Below are positions 23,880-33,796 of a DNA stretch of 64,000 nucleotides, in pieces. The stretch's first letter is position 1; each line of letters begins with the position of its first letter. The DNA is from Sphingomonas sp. (GTDB taxonomy: Bacteria > Pseudomonadota > Alphaproteobacteria > Sphingomonadales > Sphingomonadaceae). The position numbers and the translations under genes are program-made. The notes under the pieces are model-generated. The model was not told the origin of the DNA. It searched no databases and saw only the letters and a program-made list of their open reading frames with translations. The stretch lies in NCBI GenBank assembly GCA_003248865.1, contig QFPK01000001.1:310001-374000 (forward strand), given 5' to 3'.

Positions 23880-25811
23880 ATGCGTAAAATCGCCCTTTCC
23901 CTGCTGCTCGCCGTATCGATCCCTGCGATGGCGGCTGTTGAAACCCGCCAGCAGGGCAGTGCCCGGCTGGAGAATGTGCCCCCGGTTCCGGCCGAAGTAT
24001 CGGCCGCGGTGCAGCGCTATCAGATGAATCGCGCGGCCGAGTTCGAGGACTGGCTGGCGGACGGTTCGCTGCTGATCGGCACCCGCTTCGGTGCCACGCG
24101 GCAGCTGCATCGGGTGGTGGCGCCGGGCGCCGACCGCGCCCAGCTGACGTTCGGGGCCGATCCGGTTGCCGGCGCCATCGCCATTCCGGGAACGGAGAGC
24201 TTCGTGCTGACGCGCGACACCGACGGGGACGAATGGTTCCAGCTGTTCCTGCGCGGTGTGAGCGGCCCGGCCCGGCAGCTGACGGAGCCCGGCACCCGCA
24301 ACCAGTCTGTCGTGGTGAGCAAGGACGGCCATCTGCTGGTATGGGCGGAGGCGCGCAAGGGCAGCAGCGCCTATCGCATCATGGGGCTGGACCCTGCCGT
24401 GCCAGGGGACGCGAAGGAGCTGTACAAATCGGATGGCGCGGCCGGCCCCAGCGCCATCGCGCCCGGCAACGGCAAGCTGATCTTCCTGCGCAGCCTCTCC
24501 AACCGGGAGAACCAGATTTTCGAACTGGATCTGGCCAGTGGAACGGCCAAGCGCATTGCGGCCGATGCGCCGGCGGCACGTTATGAATCGGTGCGCTACA
24601 GCCCCAATCCGGGCAAGCTGTTCGCCATTTCGGATCGCGACAGCGATACCCGCCAGCTGGTGGAGCTGGACATGGCGACGGGCGCCCAGCGCGTGATCGC
24701 GCCGCAAGCCGGCGGCGGCCGCAAGTGGGACGTGGAGGAATTCACCCTGTCCCCCGATGGCCGCACGCTGGCCTATGCCCAGAATGTGGACGGCTTTTCT
24801 CGCCTGCAGCTGATCGACCTTGCCACCGGCAAGGCCTTGCCCGCGCCGCAACTGCCCAATGGCGTGCTGCAATCGCTGGGCTTTTCGCCGGACGGCAAGC
24901 GGCTTGCGCTGGGCTTCACCAACGCCACCTCCGCCGGAGACGTGTGGAGCTGGGACATCGCGGACGGCAAGCTGCTGCGCTGGACCACATCGGAACTGGG
25001 CGAGCTGGACCCGGCGACGCTGGCGGAGCCGCGCCTGATCCGCTTCAAGTCGTTCGACGGTGAATCCATCCCGGCCTTCGTCTATCGGCCGAAAGGCGTG
25101 GGCGACGGTGTGCGCACGCCCGTGATCATCGACATCCACGGCGGGCCGGAATCGCAGACGCGGCCGGTCTGGAACTATGGCGCACAGTATTTCGCCGATG
25201 CGCTGGGCGCGACGGTGATCCTGCCCAATGTGCGCGGATCGGACGGCTATGGCCGCCGTTACCTGAACCTGGACAATGCGGCGAAGCGCGAGGATTCGGT
25301 GAAGGACATCGGCGCCCTGCTGGACTGGGTGAAGGCGCAGCCCGACCTCAATCCCGCGAAGGTGGCTGTCTATGGCCAGTCCTATGGCGGCTATATGTCT
25401 CTGGCGGTGATGACGCATTATTCGGATCGGCTGGCCGGCGGCGTCGCGCGATACGGCATCAGCGATTTCGCCACCTTCCTGAACAACACGGAGAGCTATC
25501 GCCGGGACAACCGCCGCGCCGAATATGGCGACGAGCGCGACCCCGCCATGCAGAAGGTGTTCGCGCGGATCTCGCCGATGGCCAATATCGGGAAGATTTC
25601 GAAGCCGATGCTGATCATGCACGGCGCCAACGATCCGCGCGTGCCGCAATCCGAATCCGATCAGGTGGTCGCGAAGCTTCGCGCGCAGGGCAATGAGACC
25701 TGGTATGTGCTGTTCGCGGATGAAGGGCATGGCTTCCTGAAGAAGCCGAACAACGACCTGCGCCGGGAGGTGGAGACGCTGTTCCTGAAGAAGCTGTTCG
25801 GGGAAGAGTGA
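23880..25811 (+). CDS. Secreted S9-family prolyl oligopeptidase-type peptidase
   Basis: Serine peptidase of the prolyl oligopeptidase clan, 643 residues, with signal peptide MRKIALSLLLAVSIPAMAA. Residues about 30-390 form the beta-propeller (repeating blades such as FTLSPDGRTLAYAQN and LGFSPDGKRLALGF). The C-terminal alpha/beta hydrolase domain has the nucleophile motif GQSYGGYM (Ser at about 500), Asp in HGANDPRVP (about 584) and His in DEGHGF (about 614). The ATG at 23880 was preferred to an in-frame TTG 15 bases earlier because it opens directly into the signal peptide. Probably periplasmic peptide degradation. Confidence 0.93.
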   Translation: MRKIALSLLLAVSIPAMAAVETRQQGSARLENVPPVPAEVSAAVQRYQMNRAAEFEDWLADGSLLIGTRFGATRQLHRVVAPGADRAQLTFGADPVAGAIAIPGTESFVLTRDTDGDEWFQLFLRGVSGPARQLTEPGTRNQSVVVSKDGHLLVWAEARKGSSAYRIMGLDPAVPGDAKELYKSDGAAGPSAIAPGNGKLIFLRSLSNRENQIFELDLASGTAKRIAADAPAARYESVRYSPNPGKLFAISDRDSDTRQLVELDMATGAQRVIAPQAGGGRKWDVEEFTLSPDGRTLAYAQNVDGFSRLQLIDLATGKALPAPQLPNGVLQSLGFSPDGKRLALGFTNATSAGDVWSWDIADGKLLRWTTSELGELDPATLAEPRLIRFKSFDGESIPAFVYRPKGVGDGVRTPVIIDIHGGPESQTRPVWNYGAQYFADALGATVILPNVRGSDGYGRRYLNLDNAAKREDSVKDIGALLDWVKAQPDLNPAKVAVYGQSYGGYMSLAVMTHYSDRLAGGVARYGISDFATFLNNTESYRRDNRRAEYGDERDPAMQKVFARISPMANIGKISKPMLIMHGANDPRVPQSESDQVVAKLRAQGNETWYVLFADEGHGFLKKPNNDLRREVETLFLKKLFGEE

Positions 25812-25823
25812 GAGCCCGTTTGG

Positions 25824-25865
25824 GAGGCCGGAACCCCGGGGCCGCGTCCGACCCCGGGGCCTCTT
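25824..25865 (+). terminator. Hairpin after S9 peptidase gene
   Basis: CCCCGGGG / CCCCGGGG stem extended by GAGG / CCTC across an internal loop, followed by TTCC. It begins 12 bases after the stop. The rest of the gap up to 26021 shows no gene. Confidence 0.55.
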
Positions 25866-26021
25866 CCAACCCTAGCGGAAGAGCTCTGAACAATCGAAAT
25901 GAAGCAAGAAGGGTGCCATTTGCCCCGTCTTCCCCAAGTTGCTGGAATCCTGCGAGAAGCCGTTAACCATATTTTCCGGCGGTTGCCGGAATTGTAAACT
26001 GTCCCGACAATCGCGGCCGGA

Positions 26022-26672
26022 TCAGTTGCGGTCGAGCCGCCGTCCCACAGCGACCGCGAGATACAGAAGCGGGATCGCGAGGCCCCATACCAGCGCCTTT
26101 GCTGCCAGCTGGCCGCCGATCACCGGCAGCAGCGCGAACTTGCCGTAGAAGGCGATGGTCACGAAGATCAGCGTGTCCACCGTCTGCGCAATGAAGGCGG
26201 CGACCGTCGCGCGCACCCACAGCATATGGCCGCCCGGCTGCCCGCGCATCCAGGTGAAGATGGAGACGTCCAGCGTCTGCGAGATGCCATAGGCGACGAT
26301 GCCGGCCAGGATCAGTCGCATCGAGCTGCCCATCACCTGCTCGGCCACCGCCTGGCCGTCCCAGCCGGTGGCCGGCGGCAGTGCCAGCACCAGCTGCATC
26401 AGGCCCACGGAGACCAAAAGCGGCACGAAGCCCATCAGCACCATGCGCTGCGCCACCGGCCGGCCATGCAGTTCGGCCGTGGCGTTCGTGACCACGATCG
26501 CCAGCAGGAAGCCGAACACGCCGCCGGGCACCGCCAGCGGGCCCAGCTTGATCAGCTTGAAGCCCAGCACGCCCGCCACGACCAGCAGGCCGCCATACAG
26601 CACCGCGAACTGCTGCAGCGATTTCGCCGGCCGCGCGTCCCCGTTCACATCACTGCCGTTCACATCACTCAT
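26022..26672 (-). CDS. Queuosine precursor transporter (YhhQ/VUT family)
   Basis: Inner-membrane importer of queuosine precursors, 216 residues. Typical features are FGFLLAIVVTNATAELHGR, in which the polar TN..AE..G pattern is family specific, YGISQTLDVSIFTWMRG, and TVDTLIFVTIAFYG. Six or so helices are visible. The start ATG at 26672 overlaps the MATE gene stop by four bases; the longer open frame runs inside the MATE gene. A tandem GTGATGTGAACGGCA repeat gives the odd N-terminus MSDVNGSDVNGD. Confidence 0.85.
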   Translation of the reverse strand: MSDVNGSDVNGDARPAKSLQQFAVLYGGLLVVAGVLGFKLIKLGPLAVPGGVFGFLLAIVVTNATAELHGRPVAQRMVLMGFVPLLVSVGLMQLVLALPPATGWDGQAVAEQVMGSSMRLILAGIVAYGISQTLDVSIFTWMRGQPGGHMLWVRATVAAFIAQTVDTLIFVTIAFYGKFALLPVIGGQLAAKALVWGLAIPLLYLAVAVGRRLDRN

Positions 26673-28036
26673 GCATCCACCTGCTTCATCCGATCCCCCA
26701 GCCAGTAGAATCGCACCGTGAGCGCGACGCCTGAAATCACACCCGCCACGATAACGGCCCAGATGATCCCGTCGAGCCCGCCGCCGCGCGCCACAGCCAG
26801 CCACCAGGACAGCGGGATCATGATCAGCACATAGCTGACGAAATGCATGCCCGTGGGCCACCAGATGTCGCCCCGCGCGCGCAGCGAGTAAGAGCCGACC
26901 ACCTGCGCGCCATCTGCCATGAAGGAGAAGCAGGCCAGCAGCAGCGCACCGCCCGTCATCGCCAGCACCACCGGATCGTTGGAATAGGCCTTCACCACCA
27001 GCTCGCGGTCGAAGAAGACCAGCAGGGTCAGGATCGCCAGCACGCCCAGCGCCAGTTGTAGGCCCATCTGGAAGCAGCGCCGCACCATCGCCACGTCGCC
27101 GGCCCCGACCGCGCGGGAGACCAGCACGCCCGTCGCCGCTGCGATCCCCAGCGGCACCATGAACACCGCCGCCGCCACGTTCAGCACCACCGCCCAGGCC
27201 GCCACCACCAGCACGCCCAGCTGCGCCGCCACGAAATTCATGCCGGAAAAGGCCCCCGCCTCAATGGCGAACGACACGCCAGAGGCATAGCCGATGCGCC
27301 GCTGCTCGCGCGCTTCTTCCTTGTCCGGCGGAGAGCGGCGGAACACACCCACCGCCCGCGACTGCGGCCAGCGCCACACCCACCAGGCCAACATCGCCAG
27401 CAGGCACAGCCGGGCCACCAGCGTGACCCACGCCGCCGCCACTGCGCCCTGCACGGGGAAGGGCGAGGTGCCCGGCACCAGCCAGAGGGCGAGCGCCAGG
27501 TTGATCGCATTGGCCACCCACATCGCCACCATCGGCACCTGCGGCTTGCCCTGCGCCTCCAGCCAGAACCACATGGAATCCGCCAGCAGATAAGGCGTGA
27601 GGCTGAGCGAGAAGATGATCATCGCAGCGGTCGCGCCGGCCGCCAGAGACGGCTCCAGTCCCATGTTGCGCATCACAATCGGCCCCAGCAATACCAGTGC
27701 CGCGGTAGAACCGATGCCGATCATCAGCGCATAGGCCAGCCCGCGCCGCAGCACCGCGCCAGTCTTTTCCGGCCGCCCCGCCCCGATGTGCCGCGCCGTC
27801 ATCACCTGCACGCCCAGCAGCAGCCCGATGCCCGCCACCAGAACCGTCACCGTCGGCGCCCAGCCCAGCGCATGATAGCCCAGCTCGACCGCGGAGAAAT
27901 GCCCCACCACGATGGCGTCCGTGAGCCCCATCGCCATCACGCCCAGCCGCGACAGCACGTTGGGCCCGGCGAGCTTCAACAGCTCCCGGTAGGTGCCCTT
28001 GGGGGCCCCTTCATTCGTGGCGACGACCGCATCCAT
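26669..28036 (-). CDS. MATE-family efflux transporter
   Basis: Cation-coupled multidrug exporter type carrier, 455 residues with about 12 helices arranged in two similar halves. Recognisable are GLTDAIVVGHFSAVELGYHALG near the start (the usual MATE D-hydrophobic-G segment) and ISFAIEAGAFSGMNFVAAQLG at the beginning of the second half. Overlaps the YhhQ-type gene by four bases. Divergent from gapR. Confidence 0.92.
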   Translation of the reverse strand: MDAVVATNEGAPKGTYRELLKLAGPNVLSRLGVMAMGLTDAIVVGHFSAVELGYHALGWAPTVTVLVAGIGLLLGVQVMTARHIGAGRPEKTGAVLRRGLAYALMIGIGSTAALVLLGPIVMRNMGLEPSLAAGATAAMIIFSLSLTPYLLADSMWFWLEAQGKPQVPMVAMWVANAINLALALWLVPGTSPFPVQGAVAAAWVTLVARLCLLAMLAWWVWRWPQSRAVGVFRRSPPDKEEAREQRRIGYASGVSFAIEAGAFSGMNFVAAQLGVLVVAAWAVVLNVAAAVFMVPLGIAAATGVLVSRAVGAGDVAMVRRCFQMGLQLALGVLAILTLLVFFDRELVVKAYSNDPVVLAMTGGALLLACFSFMADGAQVVGSYSLRARGDIWWPTGMHFVSYVLIMIPLSWWLAVARGGGLDGIIWAVIVAGVISGVALTVRFYWLGDRMKQVDA

Positions 28037-28113
28037 CGGCGGCGCATAGCGATGTTGCCCGATTTGGCAAAGCGCCCTAGCAGACGGACAAACATCCGAA
28101 TCGAAGGAATCCC

Positions 28114-28359
28114 ATGTCGAGCGCGAACGTCTCCGCCGAGCAACTGAAGCTGTTCATCGAACGCATCGAAACCCTGGAGGAAGAAAAGCGCGGCATCGCC
28201 GACGACATCAAGGACACCTACGCCGAGGCCAAGGCCAACGGTTATGACGTGAAGACCATGCGCACCATCGTCCGCCTGCGCAAAATGGACAACAATGCAC
28301 GGGCCGAGATGGAAGCGCTGCTGGATACCTACAAGGCGGCGCTTGGGCTGGAGATCTGA
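28114..28359 (+). CDS. gapR: Nucleoid-associated protein GapR (DUF2312)
   Basis: An 81-residue DNA-binding protein. In Caulobacter it binds overtwisted AT-rich DNA ahead of replication forks and stimulates topoisomerases. The sequence has the family layout: QLKLFIERIETLEEEKRGIADDIKD (coiled coil) then YAEAKANGYDVKTMRTIVRLRKMD (basic DNA-contact helix). Length is close to the family norm. Copy 3 of the intergenic repeat begins five bases after the stop. Confidence 0.95.
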   Translation: MSSANVSAEQLKLFIERIETLEEEKRGIADDIKDTYAEAKANGYDVKTMRTIVRLRKMDNNARAEMEALLDTYKAALGLEI

Positions 28360-28364
28360 GGCAG

Positions 28365-28592
28365 TTTTTTGCCTCCGGCGGGCAGGGAAATGATTTCCCT
28401 GCACCCTCGAAGTTGGCGTTTCGCACCACTCATCACCCGTGCACGTGGCATGGTTTGATTGCCTGCGGCGCCGGAGTTTGCTCGCGCCGCAGGCAGTTAG
28501 CTTCATCCGCCAGCGCAACCTGACCGATTGGCCTACTAATGTGGGTGCAGGGAACACCGTTCCCTGCCGGGTTCCAAGGGCAGAGCCCTTGG
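28365..28592 (+). repeat. Structured intergenic repeat, copy 3
   Basis: Same module order as the copy at 22784: TTTTTTGCCTCCGGCGGGC, GGGAAATGATTTCCC hairpin, GCCTGCGGCGC ... GCGCCGCAGGC hairpin, GCAGGGAACACCGTTCCCTGC hairpin, and CCAAGGGCAGAGCCCTTGG at the end. The arms of the last module differ from other copies but stay complementary, which indicates selection on structure. It fills the space between gapR and the convergent M48 gene. Confidence 0.88.
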
Positions 28593-28604
28593 CTTGCATT
28601 GTGC

Positions 28605-29696
28605 TCACCCGCCTCCCGCGCAAACGCCCCGCAGCGCAGCCCAGTCCGCGTCCGGCATCGCCGCTGAGCCGCTTGTCTGGCCGGCTGCGCGGATCAGGGC
28701 CAGCCGTTCGGCGTCGGGTGGGTGGGTGCGGGCCCAGTTGCCCAGCGCCAGCAGCGGGGAGGGCGCCTGCCAGCCGGGTTTGGCCGCCTGTTGCTGGCGT
28801 TCGAAGAAGCGTTGCAGGCCCTGGCTGGAGATGCCGGCGGCGACCAGTGCGGTGAGGGCGTGGGCGTCGGCTTCGCGTTCACCGTTTCGGGTGGCGGCCA
28901 GCAGCAGGCCGATGTCTGCCAGTTCCGCGCCCTGGCCACCCAATGATCCTGCCAGCAGCGACAGGCCGTGGGTGCGGATGAGGGCGCGGGTGGGGTGATG
29001 GCCTGCGACATGGCCGATTTCATGCGCCAGCACGCCGGCGATTTCGTCGGGGCCGGATGCGGCTTCGATCAGCCCGCGCGTCAGCATGATCTGGCCGCCG
29101 GGGGCGGCGAAGGCGTTGGCGATGGGCCAGTCGGCGATGGTGATGGTGAGCGGGCGCGGTGTTTGTAGGCGGGCGGCGAGACGGGCCAGCACGGCGTCGG
29201 TGGTGGGGCTGTCGCAGCGGCGGTGGCCTACCAGTTGCTTGACCATGCCGCGCCCCAGCGGCTCGGTCACGGCGTCGGGCACCAGAGGCGCGGCTTCGGC
29301 CATCAGCGCTCCGCCCCACAGCCAGAGGCTGCCGATCATGGCGGTCGCGGCGGTGGCGGCGAGCGCCAGCAGGCGGAGATCGCGGGGCTGCGTCGCGCCT
29401 GCCTTCCGAATTCCGCGCAGCCAGTCCGGCGGCAGCGGCGGCTCGGCGATCAGGCGCCAGTCGTCATTGCCGGCATGCCCCAGCACGGTGCGGGTGGCGC
29501 CCGCCGCCAGGATGCGCAATTCGCTGCGCGCCAGTAGCTGGTCGAAGTCCCCGGCGAGTTGCAGCCCGCCAGCCCAGGTGCTGATGATCACCAGATGGCG
29601 GGTCGCGGTCTCGCCGTCGAACAGTTGGGCGGGCGCGGCCTCAGATCCGGCTGAGGTTGAAGGCGTCGGCAAGCCCGTCCCCCTGCACCGGCGCAT
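28605..29696 (-). CDS. M48-family metallopeptidase, membrane anchored
   Basis: Zinc peptidase of the HtpX/Oma1-type family. HEIGH at residues 225-229 is the zinc/catalytic motif, with AGHH after it and NGEREADAHAL supplying the third ligand. A single helix (LLALAATAATAMIGSLWLWGG, about 109-130) anchors it, with an N-terminal non-catalytic part (FDGETATRHLVI...) as in M48 proteins paired with YjgN. The start is unsure: ATG at 29696 overlaps YjgN by 56 bases, a TTG at 29672 by 32. The yjgN-M48 pairing is common in proteobacteria. Confidence 0.85.
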   Translation of the reverse strand: MRRCRGTGLPTPSTSAGSEAAPAQLFDGETATRHLVIISTWAGGLQLAGDFDQLLARSELRILAAGATRTVLGHAGNDDWRLIAEPPLPPDWLRGIRKAGATQPRDLRLLALAATAATAMIGSLWLWGGALMAEAAPLVPDAVTEPLGRGMVKQLVGHRRCDSPTTDAVLARLAARLQTPRPLTITIADWPIANAFAAPGGQIMLTRGLIEAASGPDEIAGVLAHEIGHVAGHHPTRALIRTHGLSLLAGSLGGQGAELADIGLLLAATRNGEREADAHALTALVAAGISSQGLQRFFERQQQAAKPGWQAPSPLLALGNWARTHPPDAERLALIRAAGQTSGSAAMPDADWAALRGVCAGGG

Positions 29697-30750
29697 GGAG
29701 CAGCGATTGCCGGACGCTGCCGGCGTCGAGCTCTCCGTAGAGCGTCAGATGCTCCATCCAGAAGCGCCACAGCCGGAAGCGCAGCAGGATCAGCCCGACG
29801 CCCAGCGTCAGCACCACCCAGGCGGCATTGCCGGCATAGAAACGGAGCCAGTCGCCTGCGGTGGCGGAAAAGCCGAACCGCAGGCCCCCCACCGAGGTCG
29901 CGCCCAGCGCTTCCTGATGGAAGTGTGCGCGATAGCCGAGCATCAGGAACAGGGACGCCACGAAGGCGATTGCCAGATAGCCGCCGGTTTCCACCAGTGC
30001 GAAATCCGCGCCCGGCAGCATGGCCGAGCGGCTGTCGCCCTGCACCCAGCGCCACAGGATCTCCACCCCTTCCCAGCCCATGGCGAACGCCAGCCCGAAG
30101 GCCAGGATCGAGCCCATATAGGCGGGCCAGAAGCTGCCCGTAAGGGTGCGCCAGTCCACGTCTGCGCGCACCGGCAGCGTGCCGTACATGGCATCGCCCC
30201 ACAGCGAATTCCATCGCCGCGCGTCGCTGTAGGGTGTGGCAAAGCCCAGCGTGAGCAGGTTCAGCAGCACCAGTTTCAGGTGGAGCCCGGCATAGGCGAT
30301 GCCATTGCCCGTCATGCCTGCGCGGATGCCGCGCCAGCTGGTGCGGCTGAGCAGATAGCGGCGCGACCGATAGACGCCGAAGCCGAACAGCCACAACAGC
30401 CCGAGTATCAGCGCGCCCTGCGCCGCCAGGGCCAGCCAGCCGAGATCCAGCCCGCGCAACACCCCCAGCCCCAGCATCAGGGCCGACAGCGGCACCAGCA
30501 GCAGCAGGAACACCAGCATCGCGCCCAGCAGCAGTTCAATGCCGCGCCCGCGATAATCCAGCGGATCGCCGTCTATCGTGGTTTCGGCCCACAGCCAGCG
30601 CCGGATCGCCGTTTTCCACCAGAAGCGATGCAGCCCCAACGTCAGCAGGGTCAGCGCCAACCGTTCCAGTTGCGCCTTCGCATATGGGCCCTGCAACCCT
30701 TCGAAACGCACCCGGTCGCCGGCCGGTCGTCCCGCTACGCGTACATCCAT
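29641..30750 (-). CDS. YjgN-family (DUF898) membrane protein
   Basis: A 369-residue protein with about seven to eight helices. It opens with a soluble segment (VRFEGLQGPYAKAQLERLALTLLTLGLHRFWW) and repeats the pattern later (YAGLHLKLVLLNLLTLGFATPYSDARRWN), the internal duplication typical of DUF898. No biochemical role is established. Overlaps the M48 gene that follows. Confidence 0.85.
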   Translation of the reverse strand: MDVRVAGRPAGDRVRFEGLQGPYAKAQLERLALTLLTLGLHRFWWKTAIRRWLWAETTIDGDPLDYRGRGIELLLGAMLVFLLLLVPLSALMLGLGVLRGLDLGWLALAAQGALILGLLWLFGFGVYRSRRYLLSRTSWRGIRAGMTGNGIAYAGLHLKLVLLNLLTLGFATPYSDARRWNSLWGDAMYGTLPVRADVDWRTLTGSFWPAYMGSILAFGLAFAMGWEGVEILWRWVQGDSRSAMLPGADFALVETGGYLAIAFVASLFLMLGYRAHFHQEALGATSVGGLRFGFSATAGDWLRFYAGNAAWVVLTLGVGLILLRFRLWRFWMEHLTLYGELDAGSVRQSLLHAPVQGDGLADAFNLSRI

Positions 30751-30862
30751 CTCAGCCCCCTTTTCGGGTGCCCGGCCGGTTGCCCCTGCTCAGGCCGTCG
30801 CCAACAGGCGACGACAGATGCTAAGCGGCGCCGAGCGTTGTGAAAAGCCCCAATTCGGGCGA

Positions 30863-32317
30863 TCAGCCATGCCCCCGTCGCACAAGGGTCCGGTCGGCCG
30901 GTGTATAGCCGAACCGCCAGATCAGCCCGGCGAACAGCAGCAGAACGCCGGGAATGGTGAGGATCATCTGCGGCAGCTCTGGCAGGGCCCGTGCCGCTGC
31001 CCCGAACAGGAAGGTCACGGCGCCTGCGCCCAGCAGGCTCCAGCGCCACATGCCGACGGATGCCCCCAGCGCGCGGCCCAGCAGGATCTGCCGCGCCACG
31101 GCGCCGGCCAGCAGCGCCAGCATCAGCGCGCCGGCCGCGCCGGCTCCGCCGAACCGGGGTACCAGCAGCAGGCTGAGCACAGCCTGCAACGCCAGTGCGG
31201 CCGTGGCCACGACCAGATTGGCCTTGGGCCGGGTGTAGATCAGCCCCATTTCGGCCAGGCTGCTGGGTGCTGCTGCCAGTTCCGCGGTCAACAGCAACGC
31301 CAGCACCAGTGCGCCTGCGGCGAACTCCGGCCCGAACAGGCCCAGCACGCCCTCGCCCGGAAGGCCCAGCGCCAGCACCACAGGCAGCTGGAAACTCAGT
31401 ACCCAGAAACCGACCTGATTGAGATGCGCCGCCGCCTCCTGCGGCCGCCCCTCCTTCACGGCGCGGGACAGCATCGGCGCCAGGATGGGATCGAAGCTGA
31501 CCCTGATCTTCCCGGCGAGAGAGGCGACCTGCTGCGCCACATAATAGAGCCCCACCTCCTGGGGTCCTGCGAAACGGCCAAGGATGAACAGGTCGAGCCG
31601 CCGCGTGCTCCATTCGACCAGATCAGCGCCCGCCAGCGGCAGGTTGCGCCAGGCCATCCAGCCCATGCGCCCCATGGAAGGCCGCCAGCCGCGCGGCCGG
31701 CCGAATTCCCGTATGGCCGGCAACAGGGAGGCCGTCACCGCCGCGAGCAGGCTGAGCCAGTAGGCGACCAGCAGGCCCCATTGCTTCGCCGCCGTGAAGG
31801 CCAGCAGCGTGGCCGCGATCGTCAGCACCCATGGCTCGATCACCGATCGCGCCCGCACCGCCACCTCGATCCGGTGGCGGAACGCGAGGCCCGCCAGACA
31901 CACGTCGGCCAGCACGATCGCGGGCACGATGAGGGCGAAGCCCCGCGCGGCGCCGGCCCTGTCCAGCCCCGGAAACATCAGGTCGGGCCACAGCCACAAT
32001 ACGGCTGATCCCAGAGCCGCCAGCCCCAGCCCCAGCAGCCAGCCGTCCGCCAGCACATGCCGCTCGTCCCGGAAGCCACGCGCCATCTCAGCGGACAGCC
32101 CACGCTTCAGCCCCATGGTGGCGAGCGCCGCGACGAACTCCACCACCATCACCGCATAGGCGAAATGGCCCAGTTCCCCGGCGCCGTATAGCCGCGCCGC
32201 CAACACCAGGAACGGAAAGCGCGCCGCCAGCCGCAGCAGGAATCCGGCGAAGTTGGTTCGCCCGCCACGCGCCAGGCTGTGGGTGCCGCTGTGCCGCTGA
32301 TCGGCTTTTTCCGCCAT
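30863..32317 (-). CDS. Polysaccharide flippase (Wzx/RfbX type)
   Basis: A 484-residue integral membrane protein of the MOP superfamily that flips lipid-linked glycans. About 12-14 helices; the N-terminal RGGRTNFAGFLLRLAARFPFLVLAARLYG and GHFAYAVMVVEFVAALATMGLKRGLS match the polysaccharide_synt family. No glycosyltransferases are adjacent, so the glycan is unknown. It faces the plus-strand MFS gene across about 130 bases. Confidence 0.85.
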   Translation of the reverse strand: MAEKADQRHSGTHSLARGGRTNFAGFLLRLAARFPFLVLAARLYGAGELGHFAYAVMVVEFVAALATMGLKRGLSAEMARGFRDERHVLADGWLLGLGLAALGSAVLWLWPDLMFPGLDRAGAARGFALIVPAIVLADVCLAGLAFRHRIEVAVRARSVIEPWVLTIAATLLAFTAAKQWGLLVAYWLSLLAAVTASLLPAIREFGRPRGWRPSMGRMGWMAWRNLPLAGADLVEWSTRRLDLFILGRFAGPQEVGLYYVAQQVASLAGKIRVSFDPILAPMLSRAVKEGRPQEAAAHLNQVGFWVLSFQLPVVLALGLPGEGVLGLFGPEFAAGALVLALLLTAELAAAPSSLAEMGLIYTRPKANLVVATAALALQAVLSLLLVPRFGGAGAAGALMLALLAGAVARQILLGRALGASVGMWRWSLLGAGAVTFLFGAAARALPELPQMILTIPGVLLLFAGLIWRFGYTPADRTLVRRGHG

Positions 32318-32449
32318 GGTGGCGAGCCGTAGGGCGGATCGGGGCGGATGGCCAGCCTCTGGCGGGGCGGGATTCGCCCCTCGGATCAGTTCTGGCCATC
32401 CTGCGCCGCATCCGGCAAGAAGCCGCGCGGGAAGAGGGAGAAGAGCGTC

Positions 32450-33790
32450 TTGCGCGTCCAGCTAAAGCATTTGCTCGCCTGGTGCGGCCCGGGCATGCCA
32501 GTCGCGGCGCTTGGCCTGCCGCTCGTGGTTTATCTGCCGCCGCATTACGCCGGCACGCTTGGTCTGCCGCTGGTGACGGTGGGATTGATCTTCGCCATCG
32601 TTCGTCTGGTGGATATTCCCTTCGATCCGTTGCTGGGTGCGTTGATGGATCGCACGCGCACACGCATCGGCCAGTTCCGGCCGTGGATTATCGGCGGTGC
32701 TTTCCTGCTGGCGGCGGGCAGCTGGCTGCTGTTCATGGCGCAACCCGGGGTCGGGGCGCTGCGCACCTTCCTGGCCCTGTTCATCCTCTATCTGGGCTAT
32801 TCCTCGATCCAGCTTGCGCAGGTCAGCTGGGGCTCCCGGCTGTCGGCGGATTATGCCGAGCGCGCCCGCATCTTCGGCTTCTGGACAGCGTCGAACGTGT
32901 TGGGCAATCTCTCCGTGCTCTTCATTCCGCCGCTGCTCTTGATGCTGGTGCCCGGCAGCACGCCCACGGAAGGGGTGCATGCCATCGGCTGGTTCATCCT
33001 GGCGCTGATCCCGGTCACGGTCGCCATCGCCGCACTGACAGTGCCCGAGGGAGAGGCGCCCGCCCCGGCCCATCGCTTTTCCTTCAGGCAGATGATGGGC
33101 GTGCTGGCTGACGGCCGCATGAAGCTGCTGCTTTTGGCGGACCTGCTGCTTTCGATCGCGCCGGGCATAACCGGGGCACTGTTCCTGTTCTACTTTACCC
33201 AGGCGCGCGGCGTGCCGCTTGAAACCGCGTCACAGATCCTGCTTTGCTACTTCATCGCCGGGCTTGCGGCCGCGCCGCTCTGGATTCGCCTTGCCCAGCG
33301 TTGGGGAAAGCACCGCGCCGGGGCGCTTGCGGCGACCTGGCTGGGTCTTATACCCCTTGTGTTGCCTTTCCTCCCCGCTGCCCCGGCCTGGCCCAGCGCT
33401 CTTGTAATGCTGATCGCAGGCATACCCTATGCCGCTCCGGCCTTTCTGCTCCGCGCGATGCTGGCAGACCTGAACGATGCCCAGCGGCTGGACGCGCTGC
33501 AAGCCGGCGCCGACAACGGCGAAACCACCGGCCTTGCCTTCGCCCTGCTGACTGCCACGCAGAAGCTGGGCTACGCAATTCCCGTCGGCCTCACCTATCC
33601 GCTGCTTGCGCTTATCGGTTTCGATCCCCGCCCCGGCGCTGGCAACAGCCCGAATGCGCTGGCGCAGCTGGAAATGCTCTTCATCGGCCCCGCCCTTCTC
33701 CTGGCGGCCGGCGCGGCCCTGGCCCTGGCCCGCTGGCCAATCACCGCCGAAGCCCATGCCCTGATCCGGGCCCGGCTGGCTGAGCGGTAG
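32450..33790 (+). CDS. MFS transporter, sugar:cation symporter (GPH) type
   Basis: About 446 residues and 12 helices. IPFDPLLGALMDRTRTRIGQFRPWI is the glycoside-pentoside-hexuronide subfamily signature (D-x-x-x-G...R-x-R-x-G--RPWI). TTG at 32450 was preferred as the start because GGGAGAAG lies just upstream and the protein then begins next to the first helix; an ATG at 32348 in the same frame would add 34 charged residues. Substrate probably a sugar or glycoside; not resolvable. Confidence 0.82.
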   Translation: MRVQLKHLLAWCGPGMPVAALGLPLVVYLPPHYAGTLGLPLVTVGLIFAIVRLVDIPFDPLLGALMDRTRTRIGQFRPWIIGGAFLLAAGSWLLFMAQPGVGALRTFLALFILYLGYSSIQLAQVSWGSRLSADYAERARIFGFWTASNVLGNLSVLFIPPLLLMLVPGSTPTEGVHAIGWFILALIPVTVAIAALTVPEGEAPAPAHRFSFRQMMGVLADGRMKLLLLADLLLSIAPGITGALFLFYFTQARGVPLETASQILLCYFIAGLAAAPLWIRLAQRWGKHRAGALAATWLGLIPLVLPFLPAAPAWPSALVMLIAGIPYAAPAFLLRAMLADLNDAQRLDALQAGADNGETTGLAFALLTATQKLGYAIPVGLTYPLLALIGFDPRPGAGNSPNALAQLEMLFIGPALLLAAGAALALARWPITAEAHALIRARLAER

Positions 33791-33796
33791 GGTACC

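Noticed and set aside
23097..25730. An 877-codon minus-strand open frame across the DUF1275 and S9 genes
   Set aside because: Same type of antisense shadow; plus-strand genes have signal peptide and catalytic motifs.
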